The notes under the pieces: model-generated
Told to the model about the DNA's origin: nothing
The model's database searches: none
The model's input: the letters and a program-made list of their open reading frames with translations, nothing else
Made by a program: the position numbers and the translations under genes
Assembly (NCBI GenBank): GCA_020636845.1
Contig: JACJXD010000009.1
Span: 34,760 to 98,759 of the forward strand
Reading direction: 5' to 3'
DNA: 64,000 nucleotides
Source of the DNA: Bacteroidales bacterium
Lineage (GTDB): Bacteria; Bacteroidota; Bacteroidia; Bacteroidales; Tenuifilaceae
Shown: piece after piece, positions 7,707 through 18,312 of the stretch
Position numbering within the stretch: the first letter of the stretch is position 1
Layout of the letters: the number at the start of each line of letters is the position of its first letter

Positions 7707-8564
7707 ATGTCCGTTAAAAAAAACGTATGGATTAATGGTCAATTTCTGGATAGTGCATATCCCGTGCTACCAATAAATAATAGAGCATTCCAATACGGCG
7801 ACGGACTTTACGAAACAATTCACGCATTCGGGACAGAACCCAAGCATCTTGAAAAACACCTTAAACGAATAAAAAAAGGAATGCAAATACTCGAGATTGA
7901 AGAGCCCGGCATTCTTAACGAGGATTATATTTTTAAGACAATTGAAAAGTTACTCAACAAGAATCGATATTTTAACAGCACGCAGGTTAGGTTAACCGTT
8001 TTTCGGAAAGCAACATCACCAACACACCTAAAATCCGAAGCTGAAATTGTCATTGAGGCCGAACCCTTAAACTATAAGTTTTACAAGTACAACGAAACAG
8101 GTTTGCAGGTTAACGTTTACTCCGAAATAAAGAAACCGGTTAACATGCTTTCGATAGTTAAAAGTTGTAACTCTCTGCTACAGGTTAAGGCAGAACTCTA
8201 CAGCAAAGTCAACAACCTGGACGACTGCATAATCATAAACGAATTCGACCGAATTGTCGAAACAATACGCTCCAACATTTTTGTCGTAAAGGAAAATAAC
8301 CTATTTACCCCATCTCTTGCCGAAGGGTGCATTCCCGGAGTTATGCGCGAAATTGTTTGCGAAACGGCTCCTGAACTTGGGCTGAAAGTAAACAGCCAAG
8401 TAGCAGTTACTCCTAAGGCACTTAAAAATTCCGATGAAGTTTTTATTGCCAACGACATTGAAGGAATAAAATGGATTTTAGGAATTGGCGACAAACGTTA
8501 CTTCAACACTTGGAGCAAAAAACTTAGCGAAGCTATAAATAAAAGTACATTTGGATTAGTTTAG
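7707..8564 (+). CDS. Aminotransferase class IV (BCAT/ADC lyase-like)
   Basis: The 285-aa product has the fold-type IV PLP signature: INNRAFQYGDGLYETI near the N terminus, Lys152 in SIVKSCNSLLQ as the Schiff-base lysine, and ETIRSNIFVV followed by PSLAEGCIPGVMRE. Possible activities are aminodeoxychorismate lyase (PabC), branched-chain or D-amino acid transamination; the length suits the PabC/DAAT group. An upstream in-frame ATG at 7653 lies inside the Nudix gene, and the ATG at 7707 is preferred because MSVKKNVWINGQF is the usual start for the family. The 3' end overlaps the convergent yqgE gene by 9 nt. Confidence 0.8.
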   Translation: MSVKKNVWINGQFLDSAYPVLPINNRAFQYGDGLYETIHAFGTEPKHLEKHLKRIKKGMQILEIEEPGILNEDYIFKTIEKLLNKNRYFNSTQVRLTVFRKATSPTHLKSEAEIVIEAEPLNYKFYKYNETGLQVNVYSEIKKPVNMLSIVKSCNSLLQVKAELYSKVNNLDDCIIINEFDRIVETIRSNIFVVKENNLFTPSLAEGCIPGVMREIVCETAPELGLKVNSQVAVTPKALKNSDEVFIANDIEGIKWILGIGDKRYFNTWSKKLSEAINKSTFGLV

Positions 8565-9158
8565 CGCAGGATTTTCGGGATACAAACTCCATGCTTTAAA
8601 ACGATTTCCCAATTGCTGCACGGCAAAATACCAGTTATCGTAAACTCCTTGAACTACAAGTTTAGAATCGAATGCTGCAACTACCCAAGAATTTTCTTCT
8701 ATTTCCTTTTGAAGTTGCCCTTCGCCCCAACCCGAATAACCTACAAATACCCTAAAATTTTGATTGTTAATTTTACCGGCAATGGCCAAACTCTTTAGCG
8801 CTTCAACATCTCCATTCATGTACAACCCATTCCCCAAATCGTAAGAATTTGGAATAGAATTACCTAGAGTATGAATAAAATTAACTTCTTCGGACCCTAC
8901 AGGGCCTCCAACTGACACAATTACATCTACACTGGGAAAATTTGGCAGCAACTCGTCTAACCCAATCTTCAAATGCCTGTTTAGTATAAATCCCATTGCC
9001 CCCTTCTCGTCCGTTTCGGCAATTAAAACAACCGACCTTTTGAAAAAAGGATCAACCAGCGTTGGCTGGGCTAATAAAAGCCTTCCGCCCTTTACAGGAA
9101 TCTGCTCTATATTAAATTTGAAAAAATCTATGTCGATATTTTTCCTTGAAGCAGCCAT
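8556..9158 (-). CDS. YqgE/AlgH family protein
   Basis: The 200-aa protein matches the YqgE (DUF179) family: GGRLLLAQPTLVDPFFKRSVVLI, MGFILNRH, SVGGPV, and RVFVGYSGWGEGQLQKEIEENSW. The family is widespread and cytosolic with a solved fold, but its biochemical role is uncertain. A longer reading from 9188 is possible, but the ATG at 9158 directly follows an AGGGAGGG stretch that acts as a plausible ribosome binding site, so the shorter start is used. It is convergent with the class-IV aminotransferase. Confidence 0.88.
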   Translation of the reverse strand: MAASRKNIDIDFFKFNIEQIPVKGGRLLLAQPTLVDPFFKRSVVLIAETDEKGAMGFILNRHLKIGLDELLPNFPSVDVIVSVGGPVGSEEVNFIHTLGNSIPNSYDLGNGLYMNGDVEALKSLAIAGKINNQNFRVFVGYSGWGEGQLQKEIEENSWVVAAFDSKLVVQGVYDNWYFAVQQLGNRFKAWSLYPENPALN

Positions 9159-9274
9159 AATCCCTCCCTTTTTACACCAATTATCCAAAACCGTGCCAAA
9201 AACCTATACGTCAGATAATTAATCGACAATTCAATTTCATAAATAATATAAAAATTACAAATCGTCCGTAAATT

Positions 9275-10774
9275 TTAAGGCTCGAACTTCAACTCAGGCT
9301 CTTCAACAACCTCCTCTTTCGCTATTACCTCCATTTCTTCTGGAGTAAAACGGCGTATTTTATAGTTAAACGAAGCTATTATAATACTCATTATGGGGCT
9401 AATTATATTGAAAAATGCGTATGGGGCATAGGTTAATGTCGGAACACCCAACACTGCCGACTGTGTAGCACCACAAGTATTCCACGGAACTAAAACGGAA
9501 GTTACCGTTCCCGAATCTTCCAGCGTACGACTAAGCAGTTCCGGTTTATAACCCCTTTTTCGAAACGTTTTAGCATACATTCTACCCGCAACCACAATGG
9601 ATATGTACTGATCCGATGCCGTAGCATTAAAAAAGATACAACTTCCAACCACCGATGCAATTAACGAACCCGTGGAATTAGCCAACTTTAATATCGACTC
9701 GGTTATTTTTAACAAAAGTCCGGCCGATTCCATAACACCGCCAAAAATCATAGCTGTAATAATCAGCCAAATGGTATTCATCATTCCAGCCATACCACGA
9801 GTTGCCAACAACTCGTTTAACTGCATGTTACCCGTTTCTACAGCAACGTTCCCATACATACTCTTTAGCACTGCAATATACGATGCTTTGATATAGTTAC
9901 CCGATATACCTGCAACCTGTTCAACTATATGAGGCTGAAAAATTATGGCAAAAACGCCTCCTAGCAAAACTCCAAACATAATTGAAGGTAATGGCGGCAA
10001 CTTTGCCACTATAACGACAACCAGAAAAATCGGAACAAGCATTAACCATAACGAAATATTAAAAGTATTTTGAAGGCTGATAAGCGTACCGGACACATCC
10101 ACACTAATAGCAGAGTTATGTGTAAACCCCATCACTAAAAATATTATAAGTGTAATTACAAACGACGGAGTTGTTGTAATTGTCATGTACTTAATATGGG
10201 TAAACAAATCAGTTCCCGCCATAGCCGGAGCTAAGTTTGTGGTATCGCTTAATGGCGACATTTTATCGCCAAAATAGGCACCCGAAATAATAGCACCTGC
10301 GGTTACCGCATGGTTATATCCCAATGCGTTTCCTATTCCCAACAACGCAACACCTATTGTTGCCACTGTTGACCATGAACTACCCGTTGCAACTGATACA
10401 ACTGCACATATAACTACCGTCGCAAATAAAAATATTGTAGGATGAAGAATTTTCAATCCATAGTAAATCAGCGTAGGTACAACACCGCTTATCATCCAAG
10501 TTCCCGCCAATGCTCCTATCAACATTAGTATAAGCATCGAAGGCATGGCTGCTCCAATAGTCTTAACAATCATAAGTCTTATAGAACTCCAAGAATGACC
10601 TAATATTACAGCAATAACAGCCCCTATTGTTGAAGCCAAAAGCAACGCAATTTGGTTTGCTCCCGAAAGCGTATCGCTTCCAAAGAACAAGGTGTTTAAC
10701 GATAAAAACAGGATTAAAAAGACAATGGGAATTAATCCGTGCAATATGGTAGGCTCTTTAATTTTAGCACTCAT
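9275..10774 (-). CDS. nhaC: Na+/H+ antiporter, NhaC family
   Basis: The 499-aa protein is strongly hydrophobic with about 11-12 membrane helices. The segment GAIISGAYFGDKMSPLSDTTNLAP is a hallmark of NhaC, and TGSSWSTVATIG and LVPWNTCGAT recur in the family. It is expected to exchange external H+ for internal Na+ across the inner membrane for pH and sodium homeostasis. The C terminus is acidic and cytosolic (EEMEVIAKEEVVEEPELKFEP). The gene stands alone, with a terminator at 10859-10890 on its 5' side belonging to the next upstream gene. Confidence 0.88.
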   Translation of the reverse strand: MSAKIKEPTILHGLIPIVFLILFLSLNTLFFGSDTLSGANQIALLLASTIGAVIAVILGHSWSSIRLMIVKTIGAAMPSMLILMLIGALAGTWMISGVVPTLIYYGLKILHPTIFLFATVVICAVVSVATGSSWSTVATIGVALLGIGNALGYNHAVTAGAIISGAYFGDKMSPLSDTTNLAPAMAGTDLFTHIKYMTITTTPSFVITLIIFLVMGFTHNSAISVDVSGTLISLQNTFNISLWLMLVPIFLVVVIVAKLPPLPSIMFGVLLGGVFAIIFQPHIVEQVAGISGNYIKASYIAVLKSMYGNVAVETGNMQLNELLATRGMAGMMNTIWLIITAMIFGGVMESAGLLLKITESILKLANSTGSLIASVVGSCIFFNATASDQYISIVVAGRMYAKTFRKRGYKPELLSRTLEDSGTVTSVLVPWNTCGATQSAVLGVPTLTYAPYAFFNIISPIMSIIIASFNYKIRRFTPEEMEVIAKEEVVEEPELKFEP

Positions 10775-10858
10775 ATCAAATCAAATCGAAATTTTGTACA
10801 ATATAATAAAATGAAAGAATTGTGCAATAATCGTTTTGCTGTCAACTATGTAGCAAAA

Positions 10859-10890
10859 CAAAAAGCCCATCGAAAAATTTCCGATGGGCT
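10859..10890 (-). terminator. Rho-independent terminator after the giant T9SS gene
   Basis: On the minus strand AGCCCATCG pairs with CGATGGGCT (arms 10864-10872 and 10882-10890, 9-nt loop), followed by a T-run. It lies just downstream of the stop at 10910. Confidence 0.85.
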
Positions 10891-10909
10891 ACAAGCACAA
10901 CTATAAATT

Positions 10910-13900
10910 TTACTTATTAACTATCAACTTAAGTACCGCTGCCGCATTACCAGCACGAACACGGAGAAAATAAACTCCCGCAGAAAGGTCATTTACAGGA
11001 ACTTTATGCGTTAACTGCATTGCAGTTTCTGTTTCTACTCGCGACAGTATAAGTCCCTGTGTACTTAACAACTCCAACACGTATTTCTGAGCAACTTCGC
11101 CTTCTATCTTAACATAAACTTCGGTTCTGGCAGGATTCGGAAATAGCGTAATTGTTGTATTAGTTCCAGGAATTGTTCCAACATTATCGGGCCAATACAC
11201 CACTATAGTATCAGAAGCAACGCACCCGTTAGCATCGGTAACGGTTAACCAATATTTTCCATGCTCATTAACAGTTATCGAAGCCCCTGTTGCCCCTGTA
11301 TTCCATGAATAAGTAACATTCCCTATTCCGGATTGAAGGACATAAGGTAAACTCTTTTTAATTGTATCAGGGCCAAGATTCAAATTCGGATGTTCGTATA
11401 TGGAGACTGCGAAACTGGTTGTATCACCTGTTTTCCCTTCAATAGTAGTAAAGCCCTTAAAAGTGAAATCTCCGGTACTCAGGGTTACTCCATTGCTGAA
11501 ATTATGCTGGGTAGTAGCATTTGGAGCCAAACTCGAAGTAAAAGTATGATTTTCCGTAACGGCACTAGCCGAACCTAGTTTGTACCCAACAGTAAGGCTT
11601 TCGCCCGAGGTAAACGTTTTTGTTCCACGGTTAGTAAGTTCTACCGTCACCGGCTGCTCTTCACCATCGTAGCATTTACTTTCCGGAGCAATTAAACTGG
11701 AAACAATTACATCGAGAGTTTCGAGGAAGGTAACATTAATTTCATCGGAACCTTTACATCCATTACCATCGGTAACCGTTACCGAATACAAACCTGACGT
11801 TTCAACTGTGTAAGTTTGATGAGTAGAACCATCTTGCCATAAATAGGCACTAAATCCTGCTCCTGCATCCAAATCGAATGGTTCGTATGCCGAAGTATCT
11901 GAACCTAAATCTACAACTGGTAAGGGGTTAACGGTAATATCGACATTGGTAGAATTACTACAGCCATTGCCATCGGTATAAAAATAGGTAAGCGTGTGAC
12001 TTCCTTCACCTGCGCTGGAAGCGTTAAAACTTGAACCAGACACTCCTGCTCCCGAATAAACACCTCCCGCAGGGCTTCCTCCTGTTAGTGTGAATGCCGG
12101 TTGATCGAGACAAACCGGATCAAGTGAAGAATGTGTTACCGTAGGCAAACTATTCTGGGCAACTTGTACCGTATCCCTATTCGAGCAACCATTCATATCG
12201 GTATATTCAACCCAGTACTCACCAACACTGTTTACACTAATTGTTTGCGTAGATGCTCCCGTGCTCCAAAGATAACTACTTGCACCTGAACCAGCATCAA
12301 GAGTTACACTGGCTCCTTGACAGAATGCGGTATCATTACCTAAACTTACTGTTGGATAACCCCATGCAATAACGTTAACAGTTATTGCATCGTTATATGG
12401 ATTTAAATCATCGCTATAAACCGTGTAAGCCTTAATCGTATAGGTTCCAACAGAAGACATATTATATGTCTTACTAAAAGAGAAGTTAAGTTTATCGCCT
12501 GGCTTAAACTTACTTGTCATTACTATAGGCGAAGTCTGCTGAATAGCCCCATTTACCTCATACGAAACGTATAAATTTTCCCCCACTTGTAGTGTATCGG
12601 TACCCAAATTTTCAACCTCAACTTGAACCTGCTCTGCCGCTGTTAACTCACAACTACTCGATGGTGTATTTATTGCAGAAACTCTATAATCCGGTTTTAG
12701 CATAGTCAAGGAAACCGTATCCTGATCGAAGCATCCGTTACTAGCCGTTGTGGTAACCCAATATGTTCCCGAATTTTCAACAATAAAGAATCTATCGGTT
12801 GAATTATCCTGCCATAAATATGTATAACTAGTACCCTCAGAACCATCTAGCGTTACATTTCCGGTTCTATCAACTCTATCGCTTCCTAAATTCACAACGG
12901 GCGACTCTTTTATCTCAAAATCCAGATCAATTGTATCGTTTGAAGTATTAACATCATCCTCAAAAACACCATATGCCGTAATGTGATGATTTGCTGCCGA
13001 TAAATCTACCTTTTCCGCAAATGTATGCACGATAAATTGTCCCGGATAAAGATTTGCAACAAGCGAATACGTTTCCTGAGCAAACAATTCATCATCTATT
13101 TGATAACCAAACGTTACTTGTTGACCCGTCTTTAAGGTATCGTTCCCAACATTGGAAAATTTAAGGCTAACAGGAGTTTTACTTACGGTAGAACACGATG
13201 TAACAGGACTAATAATCTCGTTAACTGCATAATCGTGTTTCAAGAATGTAACTACTACGGAATCTTTTGTTGAGCACATTCCATTATTGGTAACCGTAAC
13301 TTTATACTCATCGGTTGTATTAACCGTTATTTGCTGCGAAATTTCTCCGGTTGACCAACTATAATTATCGTATCCTGCTCCTGCATCTAACACATAATTC
13401 TCGGAACGGGTAAACACGGGATCTCCCAGTTCAACTAAAGGATAACCATAAATATTTACAACATGACGAACACTATCATTTTCATGCTTTGTGTCAGTAT
13501 CCGCTGTAACCTTAAAATCGAAATTATAAGTTCCAATTGCAGATATATCAACAGGAATACCAAATGAGATATCTTTCAGTTCCCCTGGATTCCATTTAGA
13601 ATCTAAAGTTAAAGTAGGTTCATCTTTTAAAACGTCATTCAACCAATACTTTAGATACACAACAGTACCGCTAACCAACGTATCGGTTCCCGCATTTTTA
13701 ATTAAAATTCTTGGACAAACCATCCCTGAACTTTCGCAAGCGGTCACCGGAGAAATAACTGAATCTAAGGCGACATCAGAGAAACGCAAATCAACATAAA
13801 CCGAATCAGTTGCATCACAATGATGCGTATCGTAAACAGTTACAACACCCCAACCTGTTTCGTATTGATCGTAAGTTTGACTTGTTGAACTATCCCTTAA

Positions 13901-16900
13901 CCAAAGGTAAGCATCCCAACTTCCGGCATCAAGCGTATAGTATGTATTGAAAACCTGCACACTATCCTTAGGAAGTCCCATGGTATCCTGCAAATTGAAT
14001 GACGGATAGCCCCAAACATTTACTATTTCGTTTGTTTCGTCGTTGCCCGAAGTTTCGTCGAGCCAAACATTTGCCCATACCCGAAGAGTATATGCCGCAA
14101 TAACTTGCATGTCTAAACTATCCGAAAATGAAAACAATAATGAATCGTTGGGTAACAGTTCTTTATCCATAACCCATGTAGAATCTACTTGTGGTGCTCC
14201 ATTAAAAATATAATGCAACCTTATTGTATCGCCAACCATCAAGGTATCCGTTCCAAAATTCTTTACATATACCTGTAAAGGAGTTTTTTCAGAAAGTTCG
14301 CAAGAACTTACAGGGCTGTCAAATTCAGGAACGCCAACATCCCTAACTAATCTATGAACAATAATTGTATCCGTAGCAGAACAAGGGATTGCATTGTCCA
14401 ACTGAACAACGTATTTTCCGCCGTCATGATCGGGCACTGCATAAGTTGCTCCCGTTCCAATTACTGTACCATAGTCGGGATCCTTATACCACTTGTAAGT
14501 AACCAAAGGATCGGTATTTGTAGCATCCAACACTACCGTATCCGGCTGTAACGTCCAAATATCTGCTCCCAGTTCAACATAAGGTTTCTGAACTGTTACA
14601 AGAGCCGTTGCCGTATCGTTTGCAGGAGAAGAGTAGAACAAAGGATCGTCTTCTATTTTAGTAAACGCGGTAAGAGTATAATCGCCACTTACTGACATGT
14701 TAAAATTTTTGCCAATGGTATAATCCATAAAAGCACCTGCATTAAAAGTCGACGATAACACAACTGTATCGGTATAGTTATCGGGAACCATCGCATGATC
14801 GATATTCAACCCCAAAACAATAGTATCCCCTGCTTCCATATTGCGAATACCGTAATTGTTAATTCGTACCTGAACGGGTTGAACTTCACTTAAATCGCAA
14901 GTAGTAGCCGGTGAATTTATTGCCGAAACCCCAACATCGAAAGGAGCCTCGTAAAGTTTAAAGTTGTCAATTGCCGTTCCACCGTAATTATTGTTTGCCT
15001 TGTCGGCTTTAAATTCCAAACGGAATATTACATTGCTTGCATTAGCAATTGCCGAAGGTAATTGATGGCGAGTCCTTTCCCATTCTGTACCGATACCATT
15101 CCAACCATCAAGTCCCAGTGAAGAAACCGTACTATCGGTGTACCAATTAAAGTATTTATCGTTAAGTTCTGCATTTTCAACATGTTGCCACGTATCACCG
15201 TCATCTAACGAGTAAAACAGCGTTGTTCCATCAACTTCAGGTTCTGTATTGTTAAATATGCTAAGATCCATAATTGGCATATCAACACCAGTGAAGTCGA
15301 AACAAGGGCTTTGTAAATATGCAACTCCATTTTCAATTTTCTTTCCAGTTAACCAAACGTCATCAATATTTATTCCTTCAGCAACGTTTGCATCTCCATT
15401 CGCTTTTAGCAAAAAACGGAAATAAATTGTTCCTAGATTAGATAGGCTATCGGGAAAGGCAATCGAATCTTCTGTCCACAACTCCTGTCCAACAGTTTGC
15501 CCATCAGAAGTGTATAATGTTTTCCAATTAACACCATTATTACTAGCCTGTATAAATGCTGTATCACCACTTTCTATCCTATTCCAACTAAGGAAATGAA
15601 GCATTAAGTTATTGTATTCCGTAACATCTATTGCAGGCGATTTTGCCTCCCAAATTGCATTGGGCTCATACATTCCCTCATTTGAGCCCAATCTATTAAG
15701 ATCCGAACCAAGACAATTTTTTCCATCATACGAGTACTGAGGTACGGTATCCCACGCAAAAGTAGGTGTATCGATCTCAAATTCTCCAGTAAGCGTCCAC
15801 CCTACACTACTCTCAAAATCATCATAAAAAAGGGTATCTTTCTCGTTACCATTTAAAACTTGATCGTATGTTTTTGTTAAACTAGTAACCCAAGCTTTGC
15901 TTTCGGTTACAATCGAAGGTTTATTAGATATTCCCCATTCCCATATATCAACACCTGATTCACGCCAATATCCATCGTTTGTTTCGAAGTTTTGTTCAAC
16001 CGGAAGAGTATAAGTTGGGACAACATACACCTGACCAGAGACCCCATCGTTTGAAGCATCTTCATCACCTGTCAATTTTGTTCGAGCTTTTACCAACTTC
16101 AATCCCGGTGCTGTTAAGTTAACCTTTGTACTAAAAGTAAACTCAACTGTATCTCCAGCAGGAATACTTTGGTTAAGGTAATTGGTTATCCATGTAGAAC
16201 CATTATTGAAAGAATACTGAATTGGAATTGAAGTTGGAGATGCTTCTGCTCCAAGATTAGCCACCTTCACTACTACGCTATCGGTTGCCGAATGCCCACA
16301 TCCCGACAACGGATAAACCCATTCAATTACACCAACGTCCTTTGTAATATAATCACCAGTAACAATAAAATTATCTACATTCCAACCCGAATAAGTAGTA
16401 CTACTATTAGTAGGCCCCAACGTAAACATAAATTTTAACTGATTAGAACGAGAAATTGATGACGATACATCATGCGATGTTTTTTGCCATAAGTTATCTT
16501 CAAAAAAGGTATTATTATACCAAATTTTATCCCAAGTAATACCATTATTCTTACTTGCTTCTACAGCAGCATTATCCCACGGTTCTATATTAAGATACCT
16601 TCTATACGAAACCTTCAAGTCTTTGTAGAACAGTGCATCTATAGAAGGAGATATGGCTTTGTACTTTGTCGCCTCAGTTATTTCATTTTCATAATCACCA
16701 GGAACAGCCCCTAAACCTGAAAGATCGGTTCCTAAGACATTTGTTCCGCTAAACGCCGCAGTTGGATCTGGGAAGCCATGAAGAACACCCCCTTTCCCTT
16801 GAGGATTTCCAACTTCAAACTCTCCACTCAACGTCCAATTTTGAACCCCATCAAAATCCTGACGATAAATTGTTTCATAAATAACTCTGTTTCCCGTAGG

Positions 16901-17956
16901 AGATGCATCAACCTTAGGATACAGAGAATCTCCAACTAATATACTATTCGCCTGAAGCATTGCGTCCGCTATATCGCCATGAGTAGCAGATTGTTCAACA
17001 TTGTACGTAAGCCAGACATAAGATTGTCCATCTTCTAAATCATAATTTAAATTATCAAATGTGATGGTTCCATTAACAAAATTTTTCCCATTTCCTAAAG
17101 GGATCAACGTATCAAACACTGTTGTTTGGGTATAATACAATTCTACGCCATTGGTCGAAATATCTGCATCGTCTGTATTTAACGACTTTGCTACTATTGT
17201 CTTAAGCGTTGCACTGCCAGTATTTCCAAAAACCTTAACACCTATCCTTAAAATAGGTTCGTTTTTCGATCCACTCGGAATAAAGGTATAATCAGGGTGT
17301 ACAACATTAAGTTCGCTGACATATCGCTGCTGCGAACCTTTTTCTTCTATAACAATATCATCAATACATGTACCAAATCCCCAACCTGTTATGCCTTCAA
17401 AAGCAATGTAATAAGTAGAACTTGGATTAGGAAGGTTAATTTTACACTCTGTCCAATCCTCTAAAGGATCTAAATACTTTGCCAATAGTGTCCAATCATC
17501 GGCATAGTTATTTTTATAGTAAACTTTTAGCGAATCCCAATTTGTATTACCCGAAAAAGTCCACGGTACCTGACAAAGCCAAAAGGTAAGTTCCGGTTTT
17601 ATTGCATATTCCAAATCTATAGCCTTTGTAACTAACCTAGTTGCTTCGTGATTCGTGCTCTGTTTAAAAAAAATGGCATTATACGTGCCTCCATGAGCAC
17701 TTGGCGGATTACGGGTAATGTCCTCTTCATCTGCTGGAACTAACCAATTGTTATCGTTAGGACTATGTCCTCCATTACGGTAACGCCAAGGTTCCGTACC
17801 CGTTACATACTCTTCACTCCATCCGGAAGGTTTAGATCCTGTTTCAAAATCTTCTTCAAAATAAATAGAATCCTCAATCCCTGTTTGAGCATTAAGTTGA
17901 ACCTGTATTGTGGTAAGCAGGCTTAACAACAATATGCTTCTTACTAAATGTTTCAC
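10910..17956 (-). CDS. Giant secreted modular protein with type A T9SS sorting domain
   Basis: The 2348-aa protein starts with a signal peptide (cleavage probably after LNAQ, residue 24) from a GTG codon. The first 500-1000 residues hold MAM/choice-of-anchor-J-like beta-sandwich modules (EDFETGSKPSGW, DDFESSVGWTL). From about residue 539 to 2160, seven CARDB-like modules (SPVTSC..., NLGTDTL...) alternate with seven PKD/Ig-like modules (LDAG.G..YLWSTG....TV...GCY/NGC). The last ~80 residues (FPNPARTEVYVKI ... LSAGVYFLRVRAG ... LKLIVNK) form a type A T9SS C-terminal domain. It should be exported by Sec, passed across the outer membrane by T9SS and fixed to the surface or released. No enzymatic domain is visible; an adhesin or surface-layer role is inferred. 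Confidence 0.88.
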   Translation of the reverse strand: MKHLVRSILLLSLLTTIQVQLNAQTGIEDSIYFEEDFETGSKPSGWSEEYVTGTEPWRYRNGGHSPNDNNWLVPADEEDITRNPPSAHGGTYNAIFFKQSTNHEATRLVTKAIDLEYAIKPELTFWLCQVPWTFSGNTNWDSLKVYYKNNYADDWTLLAKYLDPLEDWTECKINLPNPSSTYYIAFEGITGWGFGTCIDDIVIEEKGSQQRYVSELNVVHPDYTFIPSGSKNEPILRIGVKVFGNTGSATLKTIVAKSLNTDDADISTNGVELYYTQTTVFDTLIPLGNGKNFVNGTITFDNLNYDLEDGQSYVWLTYNVEQSATHGDIADAMLQANSILVGDSLYPKVDASPTGNRVIYETIYRQDFDGVQNWTLSGEFEVGNPQGKGGVLHGFPDPTAAFSGTNVLGTDLSGLGAVPGDYENEITEATKYKAISPSIDALFYKDLKVSYRRYLNIEPWDNAAVEASKNNGITWDKIWYNNTFFEDNLWQKTSHDVSSSISRSNQLKFMFTLGPTNSSTTYSGWNVDNFIVTGDYITKDVGVIEWVYPLSGCGHSATDSVVVKVANLGAEASPTSIPIQYSFNNGSTWITNYLNQSIPAGDTVEFTFSTKVNLTAPGLKLVKARTKLTGDEDASNDGVSGQVYVVPTYTLPVEQNFETNDGYWRESGVDIWEWGISNKPSIVTESKAWVTSLTKTYDQVLNGNEKDTLFYDDFESSVGWTLTGEFEIDTPTFAWDTVPQYSYDGKNCLGSDLNRLGSNEGMYEPNAIWEAKSPAIDVTEYNNLMLHFLSWNRIESGDTAFIQASNNGVNWKTLYTSDGQTVGQELWTEDSIAFPDSLSNLGTIYFRFLLKANGDANVAEGINIDDVWLTGKKIENGVAYLQSPCFDFTGVDMPIMDLSIFNNTEPEVDGTTLFYSLDDGDTWQHVENAELNDKYFNWYTDSTVSSLGLDGWNGIGTEWERTRHQLPSAIANASNVIFRLEFKADKANNNYGGTAIDNFKLYEAPFDVGVSAINSPATTCDLSEVQPVQVRINNYGIRNMEAGDTIVLGLNIDHAMVPDNYTDTVVLSSTFNAGAFMDYTIGKNFNMSVSGDYTLTAFTKIEDDPLFYSSPANDTATALVTVQKPYVELGADIWTLQPDTVVLDATNTDPLVTYKWYKDPDYGTVIGTGATYAVPDHDGGKYVVQLDNAIPCSATDTIIVHRLVRDVGVPEFDSPVSSCELSEKTPLQVYVKNFGTDTLMVGDTIRLHYIFNGAPQVDSTWVMDKELLPNDSLLFSFSDSLDMQVIAAYTLRVWANVWLDETSGNDETNEIVNVWGYPSFNLQDTMGLPKDSVQVFNTYYTLDAGSWDAYLWLRDSSTSQTYDQYETGWGVVTVYDTHHCDATDSVYVDLRFSDVALDSVISPVTACESSGMVCPRILIKNAGTDTLVSGTVVYLKYWLNDVLKDEPTLTLDSKWNPGELKDISFGIPVDISAIGTYNFDFKVTADTDTKHENDSVRHVVNIYGYPLVELGDPVFTRSENYVLDAGAGYDNYSWSTGEISQQITVNTTDEYKVTVTNNGMCSTKDSVVVTFLKHDYAVNEIISPVTSCSTVSKTPVSLKFSNVGNDTLKTGQQVTFGYQIDDELFAQETYSLVANLYPGQFIVHTFAEKVDLSAANHHITAYGVFEDDVNTSNDTIDLDFEIKESPVVNLGSDRVDRTGNVTLDGSEGTSYTYLWQDNSTDRFFIVENSGTYWVTTTASNGCFDQDTVSLTMLKPDYRVSAINTPSSSCELTAAEQVQVEVENLGTDTLQVGENLYVSYEVNGAIQQTSPIVMTSKFKPGDKLNFSFSKTYNMSSVGTYTIKAYTVYSDDLNPYNDAITVNVIAWGYPTVSLGNDTAFCQGASVTLDAGSGASSYLWSTGASTQTISVNSVGEYWVEYTDMNGCSNRDTVQVAQNSLPTVTHSSLDPVCLDQPAFTLTGGSPAGGVYSGAGVSGSSFNASSAGEGSHTLTYFYTDGNGCSNSTNVDITVNPLPVVDLGSDTSAYEPFDLDAGAGFSAYLWQDGSTHQTYTVETSGLYSVTVTDGNGCKGSDEINVTFLETLDVIVSSLIAPESKCYDGEEQPVTVELTNRGTKTFTSGESLTVGYKLGSASAVTENHTFTSSLAPNATTQHNFSNGVTLSTGDFTFKGFTTIEGKTGDTTSFAVSIYEHPNLNLGPDTIKKSLPYVLQSGIGNVTYSWNTGATGASITVNEHGKYWLTVTDANGCVASDTIVVYWPDNVGTIPGTNTTITLFPNPARTEVYVKIEGEVAQKYVLELLSTQGLILSRVETETAMQLTHKVPVNDLSAGVYFLRVRAGNAAAVLKLIVNK

Positions 17957-18285
17957 GGAATATTAGTTTTAGGTTAAGAAATTTTTATGCATCAAACTAT
18001 TTACAAGAACGTAAATAAGTTTTTAAATATAGACTAAAATAATTTACGTACTAAAAATTCTGAACACAAAACACAACATGCTAAACACCCTTTAATAGCA
18101 ACCTGTCAAAAAAAAATATTTTATTTTGAGTTTTACGCTACATTTATAGTAGATGTTTTACGTTTACGATTTTTAATCGTGTCTTTGTTCAAAATAAATT
18201 AACATACAACATTTTTTGACAAAATTACAACAATTAATGACAGACAGTCGTAATATGTAAACAAATATACTATTTTTGTCGATAA
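17957..18285. other. Intergenic region between two divergent giant genes
   Basis: This 329-nt AT-rich gap separates the start codons of the two giant T9SS cargo genes. An exact -7 box (18271-18278) is found for the rightward gene. No exact TAnnTTTG box was seen for the leftward gene and no RNA gene was recognised. Confidence 0.5.
18271..18278 (+). promoter_or_regulatory. -7 box for the PKD-repeat giant gene
   Basis: TATTTTTG matches TAnnTTTG. Transcription would begin near 18285, which leaves no leader for the ATG at 18286 but about 28 nt for the ATG at 18313. That supports the latter as the start. No -33 TTTG at normal spacing was found. Confidence 0.45.
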
Positions 18286-18312
18286 ATGGCTTATCTTATA
18301 AAAATATTACCT

